The position numbers and the translations under genes are program-made. From Caballeronia fortuita (GTDB lineage Bacteria > Pseudomonadota > Gammaproteobacteria > Burkholderiales > Burkholderiaceae): 64,000 nt of DNA. This document shows positions 17,953 through 27,224 of the stretch, piece by piece. The notes under the pieces were generated by a model. It worked only from the letters and a program-made list of their open reading frames with translations. It made no database searches and was not told the DNA's origin. The first letter of the stretch is position 1, and every line of letters begins with the position of its first letter. The DNA lies in NCBI RefSeq assembly GCF_001544835.2, contig NZ_FCNX02000006.1, positions 186,001 to 250,000 of the forward strand. Direction: 5' to 3'.

Positions 17953-20037
17953 TCACAGATCCAGTTCGAGCGCGTCTCCTTCGGCGGCCGGCATCGCGCA
18001 GCAGATCAGCGCTTCTTCATCGCCGACATGGAACGCCGGTTCGCTTTCGTACGACACCGCGCCCTTCACGACGCGCGTTCGGCATGTCCCGCACGTGCCG
18101 CCGCGGCAGTTGAATTCGGGCGACAAACCGCTCGCCTCCGCGAGTTCCAGCAACGTGCCGCTGCCCGGCTTCCATTGCGCGCTCGCGCCCGACTTGACGA
18201 ATTCGATCTTCACCGGCCCCGTTGCGGCAGGGCGCAGCGGCTTCACGTCCGCGCCGCGATCCGCCGTTCGCTTGAGCGCCGATGGACCGAACGCTTCGGC
18301 ATGCACGCGCGCATCGGCGACGTTGAGCGCGCGCAGGCCATCGTAGATCGATTGCATGAACGCGCCCGGCCCGCACAGATAAAAGTCGTAGTCGTTGAAG
18401 GGCAGACGGCTCGTCAGCAGATCGATGTCGATGCGCCCCGACACGTCGTAATCGCGATCGAGCTGCGCGCCGTTCGTGTCGCTCAGCACGCGGATCACGG
18501 TCACCGCTCCGCCTGCGCTTTGCGCGAGCGCGTCGATCTCACGCGAGAACGCGCGGCTCGCGAGCGAATGCGCCGACACGATCATCCACACCGGACGCAC
18601 GCGGCGCTTCCTCAATCCTTCGTAGACGACATGCCGCAGCATCGCGAGCATCGGCGTGATGCCGACGCCCGCTGCCATCAGCACGGCAGGGCGCTGCTCC
18701 AGCGCATCTATCGTGAAGTCGCCGGCGGGCGCGCGCGCTTCGATCACATCGCCCGCTTTCAGCGTGTCGTGCAGATGCGCCGACACGCGTCCGTCGCGCT
18801 TCACGCTGATGCGATACACGCCGTCCGACGGCGCAACCGAGAGCGTGTACGTGCGAATCTGCGGCTTCGCATCGCCCGGCAGCGACACGCGGATCGGCAG
18901 ATGCTGACCCGCCTTGTGCGGCACGATGCCCGCGCCGTCCGCCGGTTCGAGGTGGAACGAGCGGATTGCATCGCTTTCATCGACGACCTTGCTCACGCGA
19001 AAAGTGCGCCACACGTTCGCGAGCGCCGACGCCTTCAGGCGCTCGGCCACTTGTGCCCAGTCGCCCGTCATCAGCGAATTGGGCGATGCGCCGCCGCTAC
19101 GCGCTTTCCATCGCAAGGGCAGCGCCGCTTCACGATAAAACACGCGGCGCGGCGTGAAGCGCCACAACCGCTCCGCGCCCTGAAACGCTGCGGTTTCGGG
19201 CGAATCGAGCAGGACTTTGGCGTCGCCCGCGAGTTGCAGCACGTCGCCGGTTTCGAAGTCCGCGAACACGAGTCCCGCGCGAGCGTTCACGAGAATGTTG
19301 CCGAGCGTGTTGAAGAAAAGATTGCCCGCGAAATCGGGAATCGTCAGCGAGCCGTCGTCCGACATACGCACGAAACCCGGCTTGCCGCCGCGATGCGAAA
19401 CGTCCACTTGCCGATGCCCGTCCTCGCGATCGAAATACGACGCGACGAAGAACGTGTCCGCGCCCGCGATCATCTCTTTCGCGCGCGGCGAGAGCGTATC
19501 GAGCGCGAGCGGCGCGACGGGCGAGGGCGCGGCCGGATCGCGCACGAACTCGAAATCGCGCAACTGGATGTATTGCGGGCAATTGCCGAAACTCTGCTCG
19601 ACCGCGACATTGAACACGGCGTTCGCGCCGTCGCGACGAATCGTGCCGTTCATGCGATTGCGCCGGCGCGTGTGCATCTCGATGCCGAGCAGGCCGATCG
19701 ACGCGCCGTCGTTCATGCCGGCGTCGGCGGGATCGAGCGGATCGCGCGCGTGGCTCATCGACAGCGTCTTCGCGTCGGGCGTGTGCATGAAGCCGGGATG
19801 CCCGGCGAGAAGCGTCGCCCACGGATCGCCGTTTTCATCGACCGAGCCCGCGACGATGAACGGCAACTGCGCGAAAAACTGGCGATGTTGCTCCGGCATG
19901 TAATCGCGCACGACGCGGCGTCCGACGCCGTCCATGCGTTCGGCGACGCCGAAAGCCTTCTGAATGGCGACTTCGCCGCGATGCCACGGCGAAGGCGTGG
20001 CGACCGGTGCGGCATCGGAAAGTGTGGAAGCGGACAT
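17953..20037 (-). CDS. PNPOx-like / ferredoxin reductase / 2Fe-2S ferredoxin fusion protein
   Basis: A 694-residue three-part protein. Residues ~40-300 form a split-barrel flavin domain of the pyridoxamine-phosphate-oxidase-like type (AGSVDENGDPWATLLAGHPGF, GNLFFNTLGNILVNARAGLVF). Residues ~340-590 form a ferredoxin-NADP reductase-like unit with a FAD site (RTYTLSVAP) and a nucleotide site (AAGVGITPMLAMLRHVVYEG, DFYLCGPGAFMQ). The last ~85 residues form a plant-type 2Fe-2S ferredoxin with C644, C649, C652 and C679/C680. It looks like a self-contained electron-transfer chain from NAD(P)H to a flavin/substrate site. The substrate is unknown. A GST gene precedes it by 69 bases, suggesting a detoxification role. 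Confidence 0.9.
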   Translation of the reverse strand: MSASTLSDAAPVATPSPWHRGEVAIQKAFGVAERMDGVGRRVVRDYMPEQHRQFFAQLPFIVAGSVDENGDPWATLLAGHPGFMHTPDAKTLSMSHARDPLDPADAGMNDGASIGLLGIEMHTRRRNRMNGTIRRDGANAVFNVAVEQSFGNCPQYIQLRDFEFVRDPAAPSPVAPLALDTLSPRAKEMIAGADTFFVASYFDREDGHRQVDVSHRGGKPGFVRMSDDGSLTIPDFAGNLFFNTLGNILVNARAGLVFADFETGDVLQLAGDAKVLLDSPETAAFQGAERLWRFTPRRVFYREAALPLRWKARSGGASPNSLMTGDWAQVAERLKASALANVWRTFRVSKVVDESDAIRSFHLEPADGAGIVPHKAGQHLPIRVSLPGDAKPQIRTYTLSVAPSDGVYRISVKRDGRVSAHLHDTLKAGDVIEARAPAGDFTIDALEQRPAVLMAAGVGITPMLAMLRHVVYEGLRKRRVRPVWMIVSAHSLASRAFSREIDALAQSAGGAVTVIRVLSDTNGAQLDRDYDVSGRIDIDLLTSRLPFNDYDFYLCGPGAFMQSIYDGLRALNVADARVHAEAFGPSALKRTADRGADVKPLRPAATGPVKIEFVKSGASAQWKPGSGTLLELAEASGLSPEFNCRGGTCGTCRTRVVKGAVSYESEPAFHVGDEEALICCAMPAAEGDALELDL

Positions 20038-20106
20038 GATCGTATGCCTCTTCGGTTCGGGCGCGGCGGCGCGGCGCGATTTCGGCGATGCGCCGCCGCG
20101 CTGACT

Positions 20107-20727
20107 TTACGCCGCGAGACCCGCGGCCGTCTTCTGGAACGCAACGAAGCCCTTCAGCGCTTCGACGCGCGCGAGCCACGCGTTGACGTTCGTGTAGGCG
20201 GATAGATCGACGTTGCCTTCCGGCGCGCTCGCGATGTAGCTGTAGAGCGCGACATCCGCAATGGTCGGATGCGCCGTGCCGGTATCGGCGATCCAGTCGC
20301 GATTGGCGAGTTCGGCGTCGATCACTTTCAGCACGGCGTGCGCGCGGGCGATGACCTCCGCCGCGTCGAACTTCGCGCCGAACACGGTGATGAGGCGCGC
20401 GGCGGCCGGACCGAACGCGATCTGTCCGGCCGCGACCGAAAGCCAGCGCTGCACGGCGGCGGCTTGCACGGGCGTTTCGGGCAGCCAGTCCGATGCGTCG
20501 GCTTTCTTCGCGAGATAGACGAGGATTGCGTTCGAATCGGCGATGACCGTGTCGCCATCGACGAGCACGGGAATCTGGCCAAAGCGGTTCAGCCTCAGAT
20601 AATCGGGCGTCTTGTGCGCGGCGGCGGCGAGATCGACGAAGGTTTCTTCGTGTTCGATGCCAAGCAGGCTCAGGAAAAGACGCGCGCGATGCGAATGCCC
20701 GGACAGCGGATGGTAATAAACCTTCAT
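20107..20727 (-). CDS. Glutathione S-transferase family protein
   Basis: A 206-residue GST. The thioredoxin-like N-terminal domain ([46 protein letters not shown]) carries the glutathione-site motif with the cis-proline and the ADSNAI segment; the all-helical C-terminal domain follows. It would conjugate or isomerise electrophiles with glutathione. Start 20727 is chosen because similarity begins there. It precedes the flavoprotein fusion and a LysR gene on the same strand, which looks like a small detoxification operon. Confidence 0.92.
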   Translation of the reverse strand: MKVYYHPLSGHSHRARLFLSLLGIEHEETFVDLAAAAHKTPDYLRLNRFGQIPVLVDGDTVIADSNAILVYLAKKADASDWLPETPVQAAAVQRWLSVAAGQIAFGPAAARLITVFGAKFDAAEVIARAHAVLKVIDAELANRDWIADTGTAHPTIADVALYSYIASAPEGNVDLSAYTNVNAWLARVEALKGFVAFQKTAAGLAA

Positions 20728-20869
20728 GGCAAGTTCCCTGATTCGGTAGATAGCCGGGAGAGGTCCCGGCCTGTGAATCAAGTATCGGCTCTTGCCTTCA
20801 GAAGGAGAATCCCGCCGAATTTCAAATCACTATTCTCGAAACGAGATCAGTGCGCGGACTGCCAGTGGA

Positions 20870-21178
20870 TTATTCACCGCGCGGCACGTTCGCCTTGTTA
20901 CCCGCGAGCGGCGAGCCGTAACCGCCGCTATTGGCGTTGTTCGGCAGACCGTTGACGAGTTGCGCCCGCGGATCGCTCGGGTTGAGATTGAGTTCGCCGG
21001 CCTGCGCATTGCCGTGCGTCGGATACTGGCTGCCGAGCGGCGCGTTCGGCATGAGCTTCGTGCTGTTTTGCGGCGCGTTCATGTCGGTTTCGACGCTCGG
21101 ATGAAGCTGCGCGTAAGCCGATGTCGCGGCAAAGACCGATGCAATGACAACTGCGGCGCGTGTCGCGGTCACGTTCAT
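20870..21178 (-). CDS. Small exported hypothetical protein
   Basis: A 102-residue protein with a clear signal peptide (MNVTATRAAVVIASVFAATS, cleavage near AYAQ). The mature chain is Asn, Pro and Gly rich (NPSDPRAQLVNGLPNNANSGG) and probably unstructured. No family is recognised beyond similar short periplasmic proteins in this bacterial group. An AAGGAG site 7 bases upstream supports start 21178. It follows the DUF1289 gene on the same strand with 101 bases between them. Confidence 0.75.
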   Translation of the reverse strand: MNVTATRAAVVIASVFAATSAYAQLHPSVETDMNAPQNSTKLMPNAPLGSQYPTHGNAQAGELNLNPSDPRAQLVNGLPNNANSGGYGSPLAGNKANVPRGE

Positions 21179-21279
21179 GACTGACTCCTTGCAAGGCATG
21201 AATCAGTGTAGTCCGCGCGCATGACGAAACCGCGCATCACCCTTCTGCCGACCAGTCCAGCGTTTGTCCTTTCGAGCGC

Positions 21280-21462
21280 CTACTTCTTGCGCTTCTTAAG
21301 TTTTGCCTTGCGCTCGGGCCGCTCGTCGATGATGCGCGCGCGATGCTTGTCCTTCATCTTCTTCCATTGCTTGCACTCGTCCTTCGTGCGAAGGCAGCCG
21401 ATGCACAGGCCGGTTTTTTCATCGAATTTACAGATGCTGATGCAAGGTGAATCGACCGCCAT
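21280..21462 (-). CDS. DUF1289 domain protein
   Basis: A 60-residue basic protein with four cysteines in the DUF1289 pattern (SPCISICKFDEKTGLCIGCLRTKDEC), probably binding a metal such as zinc or an iron-sulfur cluster, then a lysine/arginine-rich tail (RKAKLKKRKK). The function of the family is not known. ATG 21462 follows an AAGGAAATC site; an upstream in-frame start at 21495 would add 11 residues without similarity. It is divergent from the AI-2E family permease. Confidence 0.88.
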   Translation of the reverse strand: MAVDSPCISICKFDEKTGLCIGCLRTKDECKQWKKMKDKHRARIIDERPERKAKLKKRKK

Positions 21463-21726
21463 GATTTCCTTTTTGGTGAGCCGCCGGCCCGTCAATGTCG
21501 CACGCGCGCGGTTCGCGCATCCAACTGTTTGTTCCGATGATGTCGATAGAGCACGTTGCGCTCCCGTAGCAGCTCACCCTGAATCGATTGCAGTAAAATC
21601 CGGCTCCCGAATAGACTCACCTTTACGGCGACGGGCGCTGTCATGACGGCACGCGCCTTGCTTGATCGTCGCTTGCTCCGCACAGTCGTGCGCGCCCGAC
21701 CTCTTTCAGAAAAGCGAGCCGTTCCC

Positions 21727-23721
21727 ATGCCGCAAGCACCCGGGCCGCGCCGGCCACCCGCGAAGATCCTGCCGCCCGATGCGCCCGGCGTGCGCGCGCT
21801 TGCGTCGCTGGTGACGGGCGTCGTCGTCATTTGCGCGTTGTATTTCGGGCGCGCGGTGATGATTCCGATCATCCTCGCGATTCTGCTGAGTTTCCTGCTC
21901 GCGCCGTTCGTCGATTTCCTGCGGCGCTTGCGTTTCGGGCAGGTGCCGTCGGTGATCGTCGCGGTGGTAATCGCGCTGTCGGTGCTGACGGCGGTCGGCG
22001 CGCTGATCGGCGCGCAGGTCGCGCAGCTCGCGGGCGATCTGCCGAAGTATCAGGCCGCGGTCGAGCGCAAGATCGACACCGTGCAGAACATGACCGTTGG
22101 CCGCGCCGATGCGTTTCTCGGCCGCGCATCGCGTGCGCTGAAGCGGTTGTCGCCCGCGCGCGAGCAGGAGCCGAAGAACGAGGACAATCCGGCCGCTTCG
22201 CCAATCGATCAGCCGATGCCCGTCGAAGTGCATCAGCCGACGCCGACGCCGCTCGAACTCGCGCAGCGCTTTCTGTCGCCGATCATCAGTCCGCTCGAAA
22301 CCACGGGCATCGTGCTCGTCGTCGCGGTGTTCATCCTCCTGCAGCGCGAGGATCTGCGCGACCGGCTGATACGGCTTTTCGGCTCGCGCGACCTGCATCG
22401 CGCGACGACCGCGATGGACGAAGCCGCGCGGCGCCTGTCGCGCTATTTCCTCGCGCAGCTCGGCATCAACGTGGGCGTGGGCATCGTGATATCGATCGGG
22501 CTCGCGATCATCGGCGTGCCGGGCGCGCTGCTCTTCGGCGTGATGACCACGCTGCTGCGCTTCGTGCCGTACGTCGGGACGTGGATCGCGGCGATCGTCG
22601 CGGTGGTGTTCGCGGCGGCCGTCGGTCCCGGCTGGGCGATGCTCGTGTGGACCATCGTGCTCTTCGGCGTGACGGACATCGTCGCGGGGCAGGTCGTCGA
22701 ACCGCTCCTGTACGGGCATAGCACGGGGCTGTCGCCGTTCGCGGTGATCGTCGCGGCCATTTTCTGGAGCTGGATCTGGGGGCCGATCGGCCTCGTGCTC
22801 TCGACGCCGCTCACGCTGTGCCTCGTGATTCTCGGCCGGCACGTCGACCGCCTCGAATTTCTCGACGTGCTGTTCGGCGACCGGCCCGCGCTCACGCCCG
22901 CCGAGAACTTCTATCAGCGCCTGCTCGCGAACGATCCCGACGAAGCGCTCGTGCAGGCCGAATCGCTGCTCAAGGAACGTCCGCTGATCGCGTATTACGA
23001 CGAAGTCGCGCTCGAAGGCCTGCGCTTCGCGCACAACGACGTGCTGCGCGGCGTCGTGACGGCGGACCAGTTGCGGCGCATCAACGAGTCGGCGCTCGAC
23101 ATCATCGAAGGTCTGGAAGACGCCGACGATAACGTCGTGGCCGTCACGCCGCGCGAAGAGCTGCCCGCGAGTTTCGAGTCGCCCGACGACGCGGCGCGGC
23201 TACCGCACGAGACGCCGCCCGCGCGCTTCGATGCGCAGCAGGAAGGCCACACGGCGTCGGTGTTGTGCATCGCGGGGAGAAGCGAGCTGGACGATCTCGC
23301 GGCGACCATCGCCGTGCAGCTTTTTCGCAAGCACGGCCTGTACGCGGACCTCGCGGGCTACGAGCGTTTCTCGCGCGGACGTTTCGGCGAAGTGGATCTC
23401 TCGGGCGTGACGATCATCTGCGTCGTCTCGTTCGATGCGGCCGAGTCGCCGCCGTATCTGCGCAATTTGCTGCGGCGGCTGCATCAGCGCGCGCCGTCGG
23501 CGGAACTGGTCGTCGGGCTGATCTTTCCCGAAAGCTCGCTGCAGGGCGAAGTGCTCGTGCGGACGAGTTCGGCGGCGGTGTCGTTCAAGGAACTGGTCGA
23601 AGCTTGCGTGGCCGCAGCGCGCCGTCAGTCGACCGATGGCGTGCCGTGGGCGGGCCTCAACGCTATCGCCGACGAAAACGCGCTGAGCGGGCCGCGCGAA
23701 AACGTGGCGATCCAGAGCTAG
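21727..23721 (+). CDS. AI-2E family (PerM-like) transporter with soluble C-terminal extension
   Basis: A 664-residue protein from ATG 21727; an upstream in-frame ATG at 21643 would add 28 residues. The first ~370 residues carry about eight membrane segments with AI-2E family blocks (FGRAVMIPIILAILLSFLLAPFVDFLRR, GVPGALLFGVMTTLLRFVPYVGTWIAA). The last ~290 residues are soluble and end in an alpha/beta-looking region (HTASVLCIAGRSELDDLAATIAVQLFRKHG, GVTIICVVSFD), which the basic family lacks. The family exports various small solutes; no autoinducer role is implied by the name alone. Confidence 0.88.
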   Translation: MPQAPGPRRPPAKILPPDAPGVRALASLVTGVVVICALYFGRAVMIPIILAILLSFLLAPFVDFLRRLRFGQVPSVIVAVVIALSVLTAVGALIGAQVAQLAGDLPKYQAAVERKIDTVQNMTVGRADAFLGRASRALKRLSPAREQEPKNEDNPAASPIDQPMPVEVHQPTPTPLELAQRFLSPIISPLETTGIVLVVAVFILLQREDLRDRLIRLFGSRDLHRATTAMDEAARRLSRYFLAQLGINVGVGIVISIGLAIIGVPGALLFGVMTTLLRFVPYVGTWIAAIVAVVFAAAVGPGWAMLVWTIVLFGVTDIVAGQVVEPLLYGHSTGLSPFAVIVAAIFWSWIWGPIGLVLSTPLTLCLVILGRHVDRLEFLDVLFGDRPALTPAENFYQRLLANDPDEALVQAESLLKERPLIAYYDEVALEGLRFAHNDVLRGVVTADQLRRINESALDIIEGLEDADDNVVAVTPREELPASFESPDDAARLPHETPPARFDAQQEGHTASVLCIAGRSELDDLAATIAVQLFRKHGLYADLAGYERFSRGRFGEVDLSGVTIICVVSFDAAESPPYLRNLLRRLHQRAPSAELVVGLIFPESSLQGEVLVRTSSAAVSFKELVEACVAAARRQSTDGVPWAGLNAIADENALSGPRENVAIQS

Positions 23722-23951
23722 CGGTTGCCGTCGAACAGATCGTTGAGCATGGTGTCGAAGGCGGCTTGCGCGTCTTCGAGCTCCTGCAGCGCGGCGTCGA
23801 AGGTTTGCAGCGCCATTTGCGACGGCCGGCCGTCGCCTTCCGGCGGGAACTGCTTCTGCAGCGCCAGAAAGGCGGACTGGACCTGACGCGTCGCGTTGAC
23901 GATACGTTCCATCGCTCGTGCTTCTTCCGTGCGATTGTTCTCGGCGGTCAT
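23718..23951 (-). CDS. Small helical hypothetical protein
   Basis: A 77-residue protein with no signal peptide and mostly helical prediction (ERIVNATRQVQSAFLALQKQF, ALQELEDAQAAFDTMLNDLF), suggestive of a coiled coil. No family recognised. ATG 23951 follows a GAGGAG site. Its last four bases overlap the stop of the AI-2E family gene on the other strand. Confidence 0.7.
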   Translation of the reverse strand: MTAENNRTEEARAMERIVNATRQVQSAFLALQKQFPPEGDGRPSQMALQTFDAALQELEDAQAAFDTMLNDLFDGNR

Positions 23952-24005
23952 CGGAGACACTCCTCGTTGGCAATGTCCGGATAGTACCAAGCGATGCGCG
24001 CTTTC

Positions 24006-25565
24006 CTAAGCCTTCGCGACGGTGAAAAGGCGCACGGCTTCGTCGAGCACGACGGCGCGTTCCGCGAGACGCTGCGCCGTGGCCGCCGCCTGCTCGACGA
24101 GCGCGGCGTTCTGCTGAGTCGAATCGTCGAGATGCGCGACCGCCTGATTCACCTGCGCGATGCCTTCGGCCTGCTCGCCGCTCGCCTTCGCGACTTCCAT
24201 GATGATCGCCGATACGCGATGCACCGCTTCGTCGATCGCGCGCATCTGCGTCGTCGTGCGCGTGACGAGGCTCGTGCCTTCCTCGATCTGCGCGACGCTC
24301 GTCGCCACGACGCCTTCGATTTCCTTCGCCGATGCCGCGCAGCGCTGCGCGAGATTGCGCACTTCGGTCGCGACCACCGCGAACGAGCGGCCCGCTTCGC
24401 CCGCGCGCGCCGCTTCGACGGCGGCGTTCAGCGCGAGGATGTTGGTCTGGAACGCGATGCCGTCGATGACATCGGTGATGTCCGCGATGCGGCGCGACGC
24501 CGCCGTGATGCCGGCCATCGTCTGCTCGACCTGACTCGCGATGCGCCCGCCGTCGTCCGCCGCCGCCTGCGCTTCCTTCACCAGTTCGAGCGCGCGCACG
24601 GTGGCGTCGGCGTTGCCTTGCACGGTCGTCGTCAGTTGATCCATCGTCGCGGCGGTCTGTTCGAGCGACGCCGCCTGCATCTCCGTGCGGCGCGACAGAT
24701 CCGTGTTGCCGCTCGAAATCTCGTTCGCCGCATCGAGCACGCCGCCGATCTGGCCGCGCACGTCGAACACGATCGCCGCGAGGTTCGCCTTCAACTGGCC
24801 GAGCGCGCGTTGCACGTCGCCGAGATCGTCGTGGCGCGCATCGGGCATCTCGGCGGTCAGATCGCCCGCGGCCATGCGCGCGGCGAAGCCGGACATCGCG
24901 CGAACGGGGGTATCGACCTGACGCGACAGCGCGAGCCAGCCCGCGAAGCTCGCCGCCGAACTCACGCCGAGCGCGATCCAGAAGGGCAGCGGCGGCGTGC
25001 CGCGAAAAGCCGCCAGAGCCGCGACGAGCATGCTCGCGGGCACGGCCGCGAACGCCACGCCAAGACGTGCGCTCACGGGAATGTTCGCGAGCGCGGCGAG
25101 CCGGCCGATGATGCTATCCCTGACGAGCGCCCCGCGCACGAGCCGGTGCGACGCGCTGCCCGCTTTCATTTGCGCGTAGAGCGCGGTGGCGTCGCGCACT
25201 TCGTTGCGCGTCGGCTTCACGCGCACGGAGAGATAGCCGACGACCTTGCCGTGCTCCATCACCGGCGTGACGTTCGCGCGCACCCAGTAGTGATCGCCGT
25301 TCTTGCGGCGGTTCTTGACGAGCGCGGTCCACGAGCGGCCGGCGCGCACGGTCGACCAGAGATCGGCGAACGCTTCGCGCGGCATGTCCGGATGACGGAT
25401 GAGGTTGTGCGGCTGGCCGATCAGTTCGCCGCGCGAGAAGCCCGACACGGTGACGAAGGCGGGGTTGCAGTACTGGATATTGCCGGAGAGATCGGTCGCG
25501 GAGACGAGCATCTCCGATGCGGGATAGTCGAACTCTTGCTGGGTGACGGGCTGGTTGTTGCGCAT
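24006..25565 (-). CDS. aer: Aer-like methyl-accepting chemotaxis protein with PAS domain
   Basis: A 519-residue energy/aerotaxis receptor. The N-terminal PAS domain starts [28 protein letters not shown] and continues [14 protein letters not shown], the Aer FAD-binding pattern. Two hydrophobic stretches near residues 160-205, a HAMP-like linker ([22 protein letters not shown]), then a signalling domain with the hairpin tip [24 protein letters not shown]. It senses redox state through FAD and signals to CheA/CheW. No other che genes are adjacent. It ends without the NWETF-like methylation tether. Confidence 0.93.
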   Translation of the reverse strand: MRNNQPVTQQEFDYPASEMLVSATDLSGNIQYCNPAFVTVSGFSRGELIGQPHNLIRHPDMPREAFADLWSTVRAGRSWTALVKNRRKNGDHYWVRANVTPVMEHGKVVGYLSVRVKPTRNEVRDATALYAQMKAGSASHRLVRGALVRDSIIGRLAALANIPVSARLGVAFAAVPASMLVAALAAFRGTPPLPFWIALGVSSAASFAGWLALSRQVDTPVRAMSGFAARMAAGDLTAEMPDARHDDLGDVQRALGQLKANLAAIVFDVRGQIGGVLDAANEISSGNTDLSRRTEMQAASLEQTAATMDQLTTTVQGNADATVRALELVKEAQAAADDGGRIASQVEQTMAGITAASRRIADITDVIDGIAFQTNILALNAAVEAARAGEAGRSFAVVATEVRNLAQRCAASAKEIEGVVATSVAQIEEGTSLVTRTTTQMRAIDEAVHRVSAIIMEVAKASGEQAEGIAQVNQAVAHLDDSTQQNAALVEQAAATAQRLAERAVVLDEAVRLFTVAKA

Positions 25566-25718
25566 GATGTCCTTGATTTTTCTTCGTGTCGCGCGCTGCT
25601 TTTCGACGGCGGCGCGCGTCTTATTACAAGGACATAACGGCGATTACCCCCACGTTCTTTAGGGGAATCCGACTGAAACGCTCAAGTGTGGCGATTTGCC
25701 GCCGATAGCGGCGTTCGC

Positions 25719-26513
25719 TTACTGGGCGCTCCAGCCGCCGTCGATTTGCAGGGCGGAGCCGCGCATTTCGCTGGCGGCGTCGGAGCAAAGGAACACGGCC
25801 ATGTCGCCGATTTTCTGCGCCGTCACGAATTGCGCGGACGGCTGCTTGTCGCCGAGCAGTTTTGCGCGGGCGGCGTCGGGCGAGAGCGAATCGCGCGCGG
25901 CGAGGTCGTCGATCTGCTTTTGCACGAGCGGCGTGAGCACGAAGCCGGGGCAGATTGCGTTGATGGTGACGCCGGTGCGTGCGTTTTCGAGCGCGGCGAC
26001 TTTGGTGAGTCCGAGAATGCCGTGTTTCGCGGCGACGTACGCGGATTTGCCTGCCGAGCCGACGAGCCCGTGCACCGACGCGATGTTGATGACGCGGCCC
26101 CAGTTGCGCGCGCGCATTTGCGGCAGGGCGACGCGCATGGTGTGGAACGCGGAGCTCAGATTGATGGCGATGATGGCGTCCCAGCGATCGACCGGGAATT
26201 CGTCGATGGTTGCGACGTGCTGAATGCCGGCGTTGTTCACGAGGATATCGACGGCGCCGAATTGCTCGTTGGCGAAGGCGATCATCGATTCGATTTCTTG
26301 AGGCTTGGTCATGTCGGCGGGGTGGTGGACCGCTTTCACGCCGGTGGCTTCGATTTGCTTCAAGGCGCTTTCGGTATCGCCGAAGCCGTTTAGCACGAGG
26401 TTTGCGCCGGCTTGTGCAAGCGAAATGGCGATTGCCAGGCCGATGCCGCTCGTCGAGCCGGTGACCAATGCGGTTTTGCCTGAAAGTGTCTTTTTCGATT
26501 CGGGTTGGGTCAT
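25719..26513 (-). CDS. bdhA: 3-hydroxybutyrate dehydrogenase (SDR family)
   Basis: A 264-residue classical short-chain dehydrogenase. TGSTSGIGLAIA is the dinucleotide loop, NNAGIQHV the structural motif, and S146, Y159 and K163 (ASVHGLVGSAGKSAYVAAKHG) the catalytic residues. The sequence matches D-3-hydroxybutyrate dehydrogenases (QIDDLA, DGGWSAQ end), which convert hydroxybutyrate to acetoacetate with NAD in polyhydroxybutyrate turnover. A GntP-type permease lies upstream on the same strand, but the two are separated by a 711-bp gap filled by an inverted-repeat element. Confidence 0.95.
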   Translation of the reverse strand: MTQPESKKTLSGKTALVTGSTSGIGLAIAISLAQAGANLVLNGFGDTESALKQIEATGVKAVHHPADMTKPQEIESMIAFANEQFGAVDILVNNAGIQHVATIDEFPVDRWDAIIAINLSSAFHTMRVALPQMRARNWGRVINIASVHGLVGSAGKSAYVAAKHGILGLTKVAALENARTGVTINAICPGFVLTPLVQKQIDDLAARDSLSPDAARAKLLGDKQPSAQFVTAQKIGDMAVFLCSDAASEMRGSALQIDGGWSAQ

Positions 26514-26580
26514 CGTTTTTTTCCTGGTTTTCGATTGGGTTCTTTGGGAGTTTGCTGGGTTGCGGTGTGGTTCGTATATT

Positions 26581-27220
26581 GGGGTTTCTTTTTGTTTTTT
26601 TCGCCGGATCCCGTTTCCTTTGTGGTCGATTAGCGTTGCCCCTGTGCGGGGCGGCAGTCACTTTCTTTGCTGCTGCAAAGAAAGTAACCAAAGAAAGCAG
26701 CTTTTCAAGCCCGCGGTTATACGCAGTTTGGGTAGTTCTCTCGTCCTAGGTGGCACTCGCCTAAAGAGTGCCCTCACCACAATTACCCGGCTTGGCTCGC
26801 GCACGGTCTGACACATCGCGTTGCATAGCTCATTGGTTCAGCACCAGATAGCTCCGGCCCGCTGCGCGGCCGAAGGGTTGATTGGGTGCGCAAGCGCGTG
26901 CGTCCCGCTGGTTTCCCTCGAATACCCGGCGGCAGCGCGTAGCGCTGTGCCGAAGCTCTTTTGCGCTGAGCCAGCGCGCTAAAAGTAATGGTTTGTCAGA
27001 CCGTGCGCGATCCAAGCCTGCTTAAATGTTTGAGGGCACTCTTTAGGCGAGTGCCACCTCGGATGAGAGAACTGCCCAAACTGCGTATGACCGCGGGCCT
27101 GAAAAAGCTGCTTTCTTTGCTTACTTTCTTTGCAGCAGCAAAGAAAGTAAGTGCCGCCCCGCACAGGGGCAACGCTAATAAACCAAAAAGAAAACGGGAT
27201 CCGGCGAAGGAAGAAAAAAA
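26581..27220. repeat. Long inverted-repeat element (~230-bp arms) between permease and bdhA
   Basis: Bases 26581-26813 and the reverse complement of 26994-27220 match closely over most of their length, with small mismatches and indels; the ~180-bp centre (26814-26993) is unpaired. Shared blocks include CGCCGGATCCCGTTT, GCGTTGCCCCTGTGCGGGGC and GGTGGCACTCGCCTAAAGAG. Each arm carries a perfect 11-bp hairpin ACTTTCTTTGC/GCAAAGAAAGT (26660-26685, 27123-27148). No transposase gene is present. The reading frames within are short and mirror each other. It fills the 711-bp gap 26514-27224, apart from an AT-rich bdhA leader. I regard it as a dispersed, non-coding element. Confidence 0.85.
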
Positions 27221-27224
27221 CCCC

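Noticed and set aside
17905..20205. 766-codon open frame on the plus strand
   Set aside because: It lies opposite the PNPOx-reductase-ferredoxin fusion, which has clear domains and cofactor motifs. The plus frame is Arg-rich with no motif.
26305..26811. Reading frames in both arms of the inverted-repeat element (also 26996-27232) with similar peptides such as RSLGSSL and GGTRLKSAL
   Set aside because: The similarity follows from the DNA repeat itself. The frames have no ribosome sites, odd composition and no known family, so I treat the element as non-coding.
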